Below, piece after piece: positions 46,661-58,242 of a stretch of 64,000 nt of DNA. Source of the DNA: Biscogniauxia marginata (taxonomy: Eukaryota; Ascomycota; Sordariomycetes; Xylariales; Xylariaceae); the NCBI GenBank assembly GCA_022695795.1, contig MU404070.1, positions 434,001-498,000 on the forward strand, read 5' to 3'. The notes beneath the pieces were generated by a model, which saw only the letters and a list, made by a program, of their open reading frames with translations, did no database searches and was not told where the DNA came from. How positions within the stretch are numbered: the stretch's first letter is position 1; every line of letters begins with the position of its first letter. A program made the translations under genes and the position numbers.

Positions 46661-49600
46661 AATTTTAATATAAAAAAATAAAAATAAAAATAATAGATTT
46701 AAACTTATAAATCTTTTTAATAATTAATTTTTTAATTAATTTTTTTTAGTAGTTTTAACTCTTTTTTATTTAATATATATATAAATCCTTAAAAGAATTA
46801 TTTATTATTAATTAATTTTATAATATAATTATAAAGTTTATATAGAAATAACATTTTAACTACTTTTTTAATTATAATGTTAATATATTTTTAAAATTAA
46901 AAAAGTATTATTTTTAATGCCTTTTCTTCGTTTAATATAAAGTTAAGCAACTTTATAATTTAAATTATTAAGTTTATAAAAAGATTTTTATTATATATAA
47001 TAATAAAGTTTTTAAAAGTAATTATTTTATAATGTTATTTATAATAATTTAAATCGAAAATAACTTATTTATTTTTATTTTTTTATATATTAAAATAAAA
47101 TTATATCGTATTTCGTGTTAATAAAAATAAATCGCCTCGTTATATAGTGGTTTTAAGTATATAATATATATTAACGTTAATAATAATTTTTTATAAAAAT
47201 TTTATTTAATAAATATAATAAGTTATTAATATTAAATAAGACGTAAATAAAAATCTTTTTATTTCTCACGTAAAATAATATAATAATAATAAAATGATTT
47301 TTTATTATAAGTTTTTTATTAATATTTTAAAAAGCTATATTTATTTTACGTTTAGTTTTTATATATAAATAAATTAACGCGGGGGTGACTTAAAAGTTTA
47401 ACGCGCGATATATATATTTAATTTCGGATAATAAGTCTAAGTTTCGATTTCTTTTAAGTGGGGTTATAATTACTTTTAAGGTGTTAATAAAGAGATTTAG
47501 CTTAATTTCGTTTAATAGTTATAAAGTTTTATTTAATATAAAAAGACGATTAATTAAAAATCCTGCGTTTTTTTATGTCGGTGTTATTATTAAATAACTT
47601 TATAACTTTATTATAAAAGGTAAATATTACTTTAAAAATAACCTTAACTTTTTTAGTTTTAAGTAAAAATTCTTTACTCGATTTATTATATTAAACGTAA
47701 TAATTAAATATAAAATAGTTATTTTATTTTTATTTTTTATATTAATTAATATCTTTTTAGTTAATACCTTTTAATATATTTATTTTATTTTATTTTATTT
47801 TTTTAAATTTATTAAAACCTCGCTTTTTATTAGTTTTTAGATTTTTAGTGTTTTTTTATTTATTTAAAGCTTTTTATTTGTTCGATTTTCTCGGGTTTTT
47901 AATTATATTAATAAATTCTTTATTTATATTAAAAACTTTTCCTTTTTTAAAATAAACAAGATTAAACATTTTAACTAGAAATATTAAGAATATAATTTCT
48001 TAAAATTAAAAGCTAGTTAATTATATAAAGACGTTTAAGTTTTAAAAATATATAAAATAATAAGTAATATCGTTATTATATTTTAATAATTAATTTAAAT
48101 TTAAATAAAAAATTATAATTTTTATTTTAATTTAATATTAATTTAAAACTCGTTTTATAAATAAAAAGTTAACTTATATAATTTTAACTTAATTAAAATT
48201 AAAAGCGTCGTTATAAACCTTTAAATAAACCTTAATTAATATTTATTAAATTCGGAATTTTTTAACTTTTTATTATTATATATAATTAATTTATCTTTTT
48301 TAATATAATTTTAATAATAAAATAATAAAAATCTAAGTTTCTTAGGTTAAGAGGTAGTCTCGATACTCTAGTTTATAGCTTAAATAGTTCTTTAAAGGGT
48401 TAATTTCTTTTAAAGTTATAATTATTATTCGAGTCGTTATTTAAAAGATCGAGTTTTAAGTTACTTAAAAATTACTACGAAGCGGAAGTCCATTTTCGAG
48501 TAACTATTTTTACTCGATTTCGTTTTTTTTTACCTTTTATTATTTAGTAAATTAATAAATTTCTTAGTTAATTATTAAATGTAATATAAAAAATATAATT
48601 TTTTATATCGAGAATTAAAAAACGAAAAATGAAAATTAAATATAAATAAATTTAATAACTCGCGAAGTAAATAATTATAAAGTAATATAAATATTCTTAG
48701 TATAATCGCGAATATATTAATTTAAGTTATTTATTATAATACTTATATTTTAAATAAAGTTATTTATTTATTTTACTTTTTTAAAATCCTTTTTAAAATC
48801 TTTTAACTTTTTTAATAAAGCTTATAAACTAGTATTAAAAGTTTTTAGCTTTAATAAGCACTTTTTTTAGTTACGTTTTTATATTATTAACTTATTATTT
48901 AAGTTAAACAGTTAAATAAATAGTTTAATATTAAAGGTTTTTTATTAATTATATAGTTATTAAAAGGCTTATTAGGTTTACTCGTTTTATTTTATTTAGC
49001 GTTAAGTTATTTAGTCGATATAATTAAAGGCATTATTTTAAACCGCTTAAATAAATTAATTTATATATACGATTTCTTAATTAATACAAGTAGCAAAATT
49101 ATAAGTTTTTTTTATTAAAATATAATAATACTTTGTTTATTTAACTAATTTTTATTTGTTTTTTAAGAAAATTAAATTAAATTAAACGGTAAAATATTTA
49201 TAATTTTTCTTTTAAAAGCTTTTTAAAAATTAATAATTTAAAAGTAAAGTAATTTTTTAATTCTTAAACGGCTTTAACTATTTATTAATAAAGAAATCGT
49301 TATTATTCCGTTAAATAATTAATATTTATAAGTTCTTTTTAAATTCTTTATATTATCATTTTACTTTTTTATAAGTTATTAAAAGTAAAAAGTTCCTTTA
49401 AAATTAAAGTTTTATTTTATCTTTTTATTTTTATTAAAAAGATTAAGACATTTAGTAAATTTAATAGTGTTTAACGGGGTTTAATATATATAAATATATT
49501 AACGGCGATTTTAACTAAGCTTTAAAATACACTTTTTAAGATAAAGATATTTATTAAAAAAGGAACCTTTTTTTGTTAAGAAGATAAGTCATATAAGGTT

Positions 49601-49870
49601 TCTTTTTAAAGGAATATATATTTTTAATTAAATAATCCCACTTTATTTATTATAATAAAATAAGGAAAAACGTGTTTTAAAGTAGTTATAAACTTTTATA
49701 TTTTCGAAATGTATTTAATTTAATATTTATATTTTTATAACAAAGGTTAATATTTTAAAAATATTTTTTAATGTTTAATTTATAACGACTTATAAAATAA
49801 TATTTTTAAATAATAATAAATAAGCCTTTATAAGAAGTTAAAACTTAGTATAAAAAATAAAAAAATTATA

Positions 49871-50140
49871 ATATTAAAAAGTAATACTTTTTATATTTAA
49901 AAATTAAAATAATTATTTTAAAATGATTTAAAAAAATAAACTTTTCTATATACGTTTTTTCTTTATATAAATAAAAAGTTTATATTAATATTTAAAGCTT
50001 TAATTATTATTTAATATCTTATTCGTAATTATTAATAATGCCGCTATTCGTAATTACTAGTATTTATATTTTTAGTTTAATATCTTATTACTATTATTAC
50101 ATGCCTTAACGTACATATCGGCATATTTCTTTAACCAACA
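49871..50140. repeat. Right long terminal repeat
   Basis: Partner of the left repeat at offset 5,940. Its last 40 bp keep original C and G residues that are T and A in the left copy, so it shows the pre-mutation state there. Ends TTTAACCAACA. Confidence 0.85.
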
Positions 50141-50147
50141 AATATAA

Positions 50148-50315
50148 GTAGGGCCTGCGTATCCACTCCGTAACACTTACTCCTGGGAGGCTCTAGAAAT
50201 CTATCTCGATACCGGGATTCTTCAGCTGATGCAAGCCAAAGCGGCCTCCTTCATCCAGTCACTACAGTCCGGCGACATTCCGCCCCCGCCGCGTTTATTC
50301 CATGTGCAACACTGA
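50148..50315 (+). pseudogene. Unidentified C-terminal coding scrap next to the LTR
   Basis: An open frame of 55 codons running from the LTR edge to a TGA, with protein-like composition (NTYSWEALEIYLDTGIL, then QSLQSGDIPPPPRLF). It has no start codon near its 5' end and no recognised family. It may be the 3' end of a gene cut by the insertion. The matching 5' part was not found left of the element. Confidence 0.4.
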
Positions 50316-50829
50316 ATTTTTACCATCGATGCCATTTGAGCCTTCTCTGCAGCTACGGTGAAACAGACATACATCCCTCCAAGCAAGGTGGCCAGTTTTG
50401 ATGCCCAATATAGTTGTTTTCAGAGGGTGGCTGCATGAAATATTAGGCCCAAAAAATCATATCATAAAATTCAATGCAACTGCATGACAAATAAAGTGCA
50501 CGACTCAAATTATCGATATCACAATAACCCGGTTATCTTCTTCCATTCCATTAGATAGCCCGACCAGTATTCATGTGGCTTTCTTCCCAGCTCAAACTTA
50601 AATCGCTCTTTGGATAACCTACCTGACTCTCCCTGGATCGCATTTCAGTCTGATTGGCCAAGGATTAAGTGATCTAAAGAGTTACTTACATGGATGAAAA
50701 GACCTCATGAAGGTATATTAATAAATTTCAAAGGTTCGATGACTCAAAGCTATCCACGGTCGAGAAATAATAGTGTAGCAGACTACCCAAGAAATAAGAA
50801 GAGGATTGACCTACTGTAGAGTCAGAGTT
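50316..50829. other. Spacer, possibly degraded HET gene leader
   Basis: No feature recognised. It could include the decayed N-terminus of the HET-domain pseudogene. Confidence 0.4.
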
Positions 50830-52480
50830 CAACGTCGCTCTCGTTAGTCGAATAGAATTTCAGGCTTTGTTGTGCTGCTGGGGAGGTGAGCCTGAGGGGT
50901 ACACAATTATTATCAAGCAAAATGGAACTCCATAAGAGAGAAGGAAAAACCTCGCCACTGCACTGAAGTACTTGCGCTTCATTGATATAAGCCGAGCAAT
51001 TAGGATCGATTCCATTTGTATCAATTAGGCAGACGATAATTAACTATTTACTGCGGCCCTGATCAAGAGGTACCCTGAGAAGATTTCGTCATAGCGGTTG
51101 AGTTTTCGTCGAGGTGGAAACAATGCCTTATCTACTCTCCAAAGCGATGCAGAAGGACGAGAATACTTGCGAGATCATCCATGAATCGGGAGCTATCTTC
51201 AGGCCAGGAGACGATGCTCATAAAATCGATCCCCTAAAGAGGCGAAGCCTATCAAGTTTGCAGTTTCTGATGATCACTATGTACATATTCCAGTCTTCCG
51301 AGCCCCGGGAAGTGATATATTCATTGTTATTAGTCGCCTGGGACGCCCCGGTGTTTGCTAAAAAGTCAGTCTTCGCCAACAAGGGCTATGCATTATTTAT
51401 GCGAAACGGCTTCTTTTCCCTTCTTGAAGAGAGGCCGTTCCGTGTGGATCATGGCAGGCTGTACTCCAATGTGTGTGCTGACTCTGTGCAATTTAGCATC
51501 GAGCGTTCGTATGGATTAGATTCTATGCAGGTATTAGACATCCTCTGCCATCCCTGGTCCTATAAAGCACCTTCAAAAGAATCTATACGAATCAGTACAG
51601 TGCCATTCAAACCGAAAGAACCTATCAGGGCACCCAGGGTATATAGCTAGAAGGCCAAGAAAAATTGTGGGCTCTTAAGTTGGCCCGACATGAATATGAA
51701 GAAGACAGGCATAATCAATACTGACCCGTTCATGGGTGTCCGGGAAGATGGGCATAGGAACTACCATGCTGCACAAACACAACATGTGGGCCTCACGGCC
51801 TTGAAGTTTCGAAAAAGACCTCTACTTCGCCATTATAGTTTATACACTAAAGCGTTCGTATTCGATAAGCCCGCGGAGGTGGTGGATGCTTCACAAAACG
51901 GTTCTGTTCCGGTATCATAGCTTGAGCTCGGTGAGTGGAAATAACCTCAGAAAGAAGATCTACCAGACAAATTATGGAAAGCACTTATAGTAGATCGAGG
52001 CAAGAACGAGAGAATCCCTCCATACTACTACGCCAAGGCTTGTAAAAATTCCTCAATTAAAGGAGAGTTGTCAAGTGGAGGAATCAACACGACAGCTCTA
52101 ATTAACGACGAACACAATTCAATTATTGCAAATTTTTGTTGACGGAGAAAGGAGAAATCGGGACCCAAAGAAGAAGAAAAAAAAGAAATGAAAAATGTAT
52201 GATACGAACGAATAAAAGTCTCAAAGGAGATGCCGGAATGGCAGCGTATAGGAGAAGCCAGGTGGACGAAAGAGGCACAAAGGGTCGTAAAGACCTTACC
52301 GGTACTTCTAATAAGGTGATAAATCAACAGAGGGCAAATGAAGAGGACCCCCTCCAATAATATAGGTTTATCGGCAAAAGTTATATTCATGGAATGATGG
52401 ATTACGAAGCACTTCGAGGGAAATTCCAGGAAGACATTGCGTATCAGGCGTTTGAATTAAGGCAATTATGGGGTAATTTT
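50830..52480 (+). pseudogene. HET-domain (heterokaryon incompatibility) protein, broken
   Basis: Remains of a fungal allorecognition gene, readable in order across several frames. Around 50845-50900 FQALLCCWG corresponds to the HET start (ALSYxWG). Around 50960-51030 YLRFIDISRAIRIDSICIN, then a stop, matches the RxLWIDAICINQ core. From 51114 to 51650 an open frame holds LMITMYIFQSSEPREVIYSL. At 51690-51920 VGLTALKFRKR, HYSLYTKAFVFD and DASQNGSVP follow. Later KLWKALIVDRGKNERIPP, INTTALIND and, at about 52365-52415, YRFIGKSYIHGMMDYEAL give the family C-terminus. At least three stops or frameshifts separate these pieces and no intron model removes them all. The gene is therefore dead, though its order and length are preserved. 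Confidence 0.85.
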
Positions 52481-53204
52481 GTTAAGAAATAGGTGGATAG
52501 AGATTCACAGGGGGACTCACTACCAGAAAGTTGCGGCTTATAGTTTAGTCAATAGCATAGTAACCTTGGATTGCCTATAGGAGCAGATGCTGGGATGCGG
52601 GACAAGGCCCGACTCGTCTTGATATTCCGGCCAAAGCTAGGGGAACTTAGCCGCAACATCTTCCGGATAGTTATCATTGGGTGTATCTCATTGCCATAGT
52701 CTTAGTCATCTCTTGTAATCTATACGCGTAAGCTCTACAATGTACCTGAGGAATAAAAATTCCAGGCTTAGAGTCCATCGTATATGTATGGACGGATAGA
52801 CGCGTCACCAAAGCCAAGCCGTTTAATTCGTATTTCATCGTCGTTGGCGATGGGGATGCAACATAACTTCGATAACTAATATGTAAGGGGATATTTGTAA
52901 CAACAGTTCTAATTGGGAATACTAAAGAGATTTTAGGGAACGGTGAGCGATGAAATAGCAGCCATGATAATTGACTATAGTCAGAGTATTGCGAGACCTG
53001 TGATAAAATGGTTCCCTTAAACCCTTTTTGTACTCGGTACGATTCGAGCGGCATTGGGTCTTCAAGTAAAAGCTCCGTATGAAAGGAAGCACGCCGAGTG
53101 TGCTATGAAAAGCGAGCGCAAATCATGGTTCGCCCGCCCGCCATCTACCGCTCTACGCATGCCATCACACTATTGACACGATGTCCACAGGACTGATCTG
53201 ACAA
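52481..53204. other. Spacer with possible decayed tyrosinase N-terminus
   Basis: A 126-codon minus-strand frame at 52674-53054 has no family signal. The plus strand near 53085-53130 reads ECAMKSERKSW, which could be the remnant of the early tyrosinase exon, but this is weak. Confidence 0.35.
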
Positions 53205-54352
53205 CGATGGAGAAGTTGGATGACATCAATGGAGACTTGTGTCTGATGTCATTGCCTGCGAGTAGCGGCATTAAGGGTGCCTTTAGTAGATGGGATGAAC
53301 TACAATACGCCCATATCGCACAGTCAGACTATATACACGGCGTGGTGCGTGATGAAGCTAGGGATTTCGTCAAATAACGTGCCTGACTATTTAAGGGCGC
53401 ATTCCTACCGTTCCACCGATACTTCGTCACCGTCCACGAGCATCTTTTGAAGACCGAGTGCAACTATACCGGACCCCTCCCGTGAGTCGTCTTCAGATCA
53501 TTCATTCATATGCAGCAGTGAGCCTGATAGGCTACAGGTATTGGGAATGAGCCCCTGGACGTCGGGAACATCAATGGATCGGCAATATTCGACACAGAGA
53601 TGGGCTTCGGCGGTAACGGCACCGGCACTGATCGTTACATTGCGGACGGGCCGTTCGCCAACCTTACTCTGCGCTTTATGGAGGATCTGACGACGTCTAG
53701 TTACTACATCTCGTGCTATCTCAACGACAGGGCCTTCTCGAGCGCGGCGCAGTCAAACGTCGACACGTGCTTAGGGAAAGAGACGTTCGTTGAGGCTTGG
53801 CGGTGCTACGAAGGCGTCCTCACGGGGCGGGCCGCGGCGGTGTCATGGGAACGGTGAGTTCACATGTTTTGTATAAATTTAAGTTTTGTTGTCTTGCCAA
53901 AAGGTATTGATAATACACCATAGATGGTAAATCCGCTTCTCTCGCCAGGGGACCCCATCTTCTATCTCCATCACGGCTACCTCGACAAGCTATGGTGGGA
54001 TTGGCAGTCAGAAAACATCACAACGCGGTTGACGGATATCGGAGGCAACAACACGGCATCCGGGTTTCCCTCCGGATTCAATTTCACGGGTGCACCCCCT
54101 TTCGGCGGCGGCAATGGAGGCCAGTCCAACTTCACGGCACCTCCAGGATTCCTGCCTTTGAACCCGTCAGGTCCACTGCCGTTCCCTGGTATGAACAAAA
54201 CCCTGAACAAGGCGCTCACCGACTACTTCAACGATGGGGGCAACATCACAACGCTGAACCACACGCTCTGGTCAGCCAGTATCATGGAGAATATCACGAT
54301 AGCCGACGTTATGGATCCCCGGGGTGGATTCATCTGCGCTCAATACCTCTGA
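53205..54352 (+). pseudogene. Tyrosinase (short secreted type), frameshifted
   Basis: Type-3 copper phenol oxidase remnant. Exon to 53344 has AHIAQSDYIHGV with CuA-type histidines; an intact intron (53345-53395) leads to GAFLPFHRYFVTVHEHLL, the third CuA His. A second intron (53482-53537) joins to PLPYWE, then one extra base at about 53543-53548 shifts the frame. PLDVGNINGSAIFD to WRCYEG continue in the new frame. A second shift near 53818 is needed to read the CuB segment PHGAGRGGV, where the usual second His of H-x3-H is Arg. After the intron ending near 53922, MVNPLLSPGDPIFYLHHGYLDKLWWDW and a normal C-terminus remain open to 54352. Two frameshifts plus a lost ligand mean no active enzyme. 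N-glycosylation sites are frequent. Confidence 0.82.
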
Positions 54353-55548
54353 TGGATGAGGAGATTCGATAGAAAATTTCTCAAGACGTTCGAAATTTAC
54401 TAAAGCTTGTGTGAAGTACTCGAAGCAGTAGAAGGTAGGAATAAAAAAATTACAGTTTGAAGACTAAGTATGTTTGGTATATGTACTGCTTTATTCCACA
54501 CGATATTCCTTCATATCGTTATAAACTCGTAAATATGGTCCGGCATTAATGTAAATTCTTTCTCCCGTCCCAGTTTAATATTTGCGAGCAGCGCCCTGAA
54601 ATGACTGTCTCCCCTGTTTCTCGACCATACTTCCCCTCTCGTGCCTGAGACGTATCAAATACTATAACAAGTCCCCCGTTAACAAAATTTCATAGACAGG
54701 AAACAAGCCGACCTGTGGAACGGTTGATTGGCAACTGATTAAAAGTCCTGGATATTGGCTAAGGCTGAGCCGAAGTTGAGTTAGGGAAAGAGTTGCGATG
54801 CAGACAATACGGACTTTATTGTTACAACAAAACGTGAGGCTTCGCGCTTGATAGTCTGGAAATTTGGCAAGAGGGGTACCTGATAAATGCGATAAGATGA
54901 ATTCTTCCTTACTTATTCAGCTACTGTAGTTTCAAGGTGAATAGCACTCTGTAAAACGCTTTATAACTAAATATTTCAGAGTCATCTTTCCATCCTTGTT
55001 TGAGTTAAGGTTGCTTTATGTAGTATGATATGTACATGTCTTGTAGTTAGATTGAGAAATGCAGCAATTAACTACAACTAAACATATATCTTATCTGCTG
55101 CTCGAGTGTTTCTTTCATGAGGCGTATTTATTTAAAAGGCAGTGTCTTTTATGACAAACCATACTGTAAGTCGAGGTTGATGGGGAATTGCAGCCCCCTG
55201 ACGTCAATGATCGGGCTACATGTTCCTGACGTTGCCATCTAGCAAAGCCCTACGTCAACTCGATGTGTTATGCACCAGCTAGACGGAAACAACACGAGAT
55301 AACGAGATGGTCAATGGTAGAAAGTCGAGCATTTATATACATACCATTTACATTTTTCAGTTTTGACTTTCTAGGCTTTGTAGTATGAGTATAAAGACTT
55401 TATATTCACAAACCTTGGCCGATCTTGTCACAAAAAAAAAGCACTTGGTCTATTAGAATTCAGGGTCAACCGACTGTGTCAACCTACTATTTAGCCTTCA
55501 CTTTACGAGACTCAAAAGTGTCGTGTGGATAAACACATACTCTCCATC
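54353..55548. other. Intergenic, no gene recognised
   Basis: A+T-rich spacer. A second perfect TGACGTCA lies at 55199-55206, about 340 bp upstream of the dehydrogenase-like pseudogene. Confidence 0.5.
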
Positions 55549-57399
55549 ATGACGGAGCTTGAGGTGAAGAAAGTAAGACCTCAATAAACCCCAATCCCCC
55601 ATCCCATTCCATTCCATCCCACCCATCTCACCACATAACTCCCGCGGGATGCCGGCTAATATATTCGTTCTCAGGTCGGCATGCTAGGCGTCGGCAGCAT
55701 GGGCGCCATGCTGACCCTCCTGATGGCCGAGCGCGGATACGAAGTCTACTTCTACGACCCGAGTACGTACCTACCCTACTTACATCACGACCCCCCTCCC
55801 TACCCATACCCATCCCCTATCCCATCCCACCCCCTTACCAAAGACACATTAATCTAAATTCAAATTCAAAAAAACCAAAAAACTTCCACAGACGAGAACA
55901 TGGACGCGCTAGAGCGGCAATGCAAAGCCGTCCGCCTCGAGCCGCGCGTACAACCGCGCGCGCGACTACGCCGGCGTGTGCTCTGCCCTGTCGTCGAGCA
56001 CACCAAAGCTCTTCGTGCTTCAGCACCCCCGCACGGCGCTGGGCCCGCACCTGGCGCCGGGGGGGGGGGACGCGATTCTCGACTGCGGCAACGAGCACTG
56101 GGGGGGGGCCGACGGAGCGGCGGCAGCAGCGGGCGCTCGAGGGGGTCCAACTACGTGGGGTGCGGCGTGTCGGGGGGGCCACCAGAGCGCGCGGGCGGGG
56201 CCCTCCATGTCGCCGGGGGGCAGCGCCGCGGCGCTGGCGCGTGTCATGCCGTTCGGTGAGCTAGCTAGATTTTGGAGTTCTTTGTTGCCCCTTATAACAG
56301 CCTGTCTCACGAGTAATTAAAAAAACTTGCCTATTCGGGCTTGTTCCCTGAGCTTTTGCTCCCGAGGCATATCTCACAGGTTAGAAACAGCCCGAATATA
56401 GCAAATTGCTGACTCCCCCTTTCTGCAGTGCGCTCGCTCGCGGCGCGGGACAGCCGTGCGCCGTGCCCGTCGGGCCCGGCGGCAGCGGCCACTACGTCAA
56501 GATGGCGCACAACGGGATCGAGCAGGGCATGATGTCCGTCGTGGCCGAGGTGTGGCTGCTGCTGCTGACGCGGGGCCTCGGCCTGGGCCACGACGAGGTC
56601 GGCGACGTCTTCCGCGCGTGGAAAGAGTCCGGCCCGCTGCGCGACTGCTTCCTCGTCGCCAGGGTCCGCGACCAGGTGTGGTGTAGGACGTTGGACGAGG
56701 AGGAAGGCACGGGGCACCTGGACGTGCGAGGAGGCCGCGGCCGCGGCACGTGCCCGCGGCCACGATCGTGAGCGCGCACCTGTTCCGCTGCGCGTCGGCG
56801 GGCCTCGCGCGGGCGGCGTCGGAACCAGCGGGCGGCCCGCGGCGGCGGCGTCCGCGCGCGAGCGCTGTCGCTCGAGTTCGTCGAGACGCTGCGCACGGCG
56901 ACGTACTTCTGCTTCCCGGCGTGCTTCGCGCAGGAACTCGACCCGATCCGGCGGGGCGGACAGGGACCGCGGCTGGGGGCTGGCTGGACTACACGGCGGG
57001 CTGCTGCAGCTCTGGCGCGGGGGCCGCTGCTGCATCATCAAATCTGAGCACATTTGTGGACCTGCTCGGCCGCGTGTTCGCGCGCGCGCCCGGACCACGA
57101 CCCGGACGACATCCTCGGGAACCCGGAGGTCGGGGGCCGAGCTGGCGCGGCACTTCCCGGCGGCGAAGCAGGTCGTGCTACGCGCCGTCGAGGCCGACCT
57201 GTTCGTGCCGGCCATTGGCCAGACGCTCGAGTACTACAAATATGAGACCTCGACGGAGCCGCCGACGCAGTTCGTGGAGGCCCAGCTTGATTACTTCGGC
57301 CAGCACATGTTTGACCGGAAGGACGACCCGATCCGCGGGCCGGCGAAGGGCCAGCACCACTACGAGTGGAAGCCGGCTAGAGGGTCTTCAGACGAATAA
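55549..57399 (+). pseudogene. 6-phosphogluconate dehydrogenase-like gene, many frameshifts
   Basis: NADP-dependent beta-hydroxyacid dehydrogenase family. Exons 55549-55572 and 55675-55762 splice cleanly and give the dinucleotide-binding site VGMLGVGSMGAM and VYFYDPN. From about 55930 the frame changes repeatedly: RARDYAGVCSALSSSTPKLF, LDCGNEHWGG, NYVGCGVSGG and SARAGPSMSPGG lie in three different frames, several shifts falling at G runs of 7-10. After an intron, VPVGPGGSGHYVKMAHNGIEQ carries the substrate motif with catalytic Lys and Asn (GGSGHxVKMxHNGIE). The C-terminal part again changes frame but ends with the readable FVEAQLDYFGQHMFDRKDDP. The base composition is very G+C-rich. This is either a pseudogene or an assembly with homopolymer errors. 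Confidence 0.8.
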
Positions 57400-58242
57400 C
57401 TAGAATATAAGAGAAAATATTTGTTTGGATTCATAAACGCTTCTGAAGAGTTATAAACGTACAAGAAACCAAGGTTAATCAACTAACAAGCGAGAGCGTG
57501 TAAATAATCAAGCCAAGCTCGCAACAAATGACTTCTTTCGTAAAGCTCGCCATATTAATACTTCGTATATTACTTATGTAAATTAATACCCCAATAAAGT
57601 CGGGGTAACTAACCTACATACATCATTGAGGTGCAATTCTCATCCCTCTGGCATTAGTGGATTAGGGGAATCGCCATTTCTCACGTCAGCGTATACCCTC
57701 TGCATATCCTTCCCACTCCTCTCATCTCCGTCGCTTCCGATAGCCCAATATACGGTCCCAATATTCAAGGCATGGTAATTCCAACCCGTCGCAAATACTT
57801 CCACAATTCCGAGGGAACAGAGGGAGCTTGATTATTACTTCGTTCGTATTATTAATCCCGTCAATGAGTGCTCTCGTCGGTTACATGTAGCCTCGGAGCC
57901 CATTAGCGGTTCATGTATGACATAACAAAAATATGCAGAGGCTTCAAAAACCCGCGTTTCCGGGGTTCCGCCGATCCTCAAATGCCGCAAGTCGTTTCCC
58001 AGCCGCCCAAACTCCTGTAAGTGCTCTTCCCCTTTTCATACGTATTATCTACACATCTAATGCCGACATTCTCGGCCAATACCCGTCGTAGTCTAGTCAA
58101 TGAGTACCTCGTCACCAGCTGAAAGGTCACTAATACAATGGTCGAATGGTCGTGGCTGCGGTATTCTGCCGCAGCCTAGTTTAATAACATGTTGAATAGT
58201 GCTTAAAAAGCACCTCAACACACTCGATACAAGTTCGAGTCT
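57400..58242. other. Intergenic between convergent genes
   Basis: 3' side of the dehydrogenase-like pseudogene and of the elongase gene. No feature recognised; it marks the right boundary of the decayed island. Confidence 0.5.

Larger units (their letters stand above)
43931..50140. mobile_element. RIP-degraded LTR retrotransposon
   Basis: A 6.2-kb block of extreme A+T content with almost no CpA or TpG dinucleotides by eye, the signature of repeat-induced point mutation. It is bounded by two direct repeats (43931-44200 and 49871-50140) that align without net gaps at a constant offset of 5,940 bp. Their differences are mostly C/T and G/A. The right repeat ends in ACA. No reading frame survives, so gag/pol class (gypsy or copia) cannot be told. 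Target-site duplications could not be confirmed, and the left end may begin some 20 bp earlier at TGTCGGG. Orientation is unknown. Confidence 0.85.

Noticed and set aside
52674..53054. 126-codon minus-strand frame between two pseudogenes
   Set aside because: No motif, no neighbouring exons and unconvincing composition in a decayed region.
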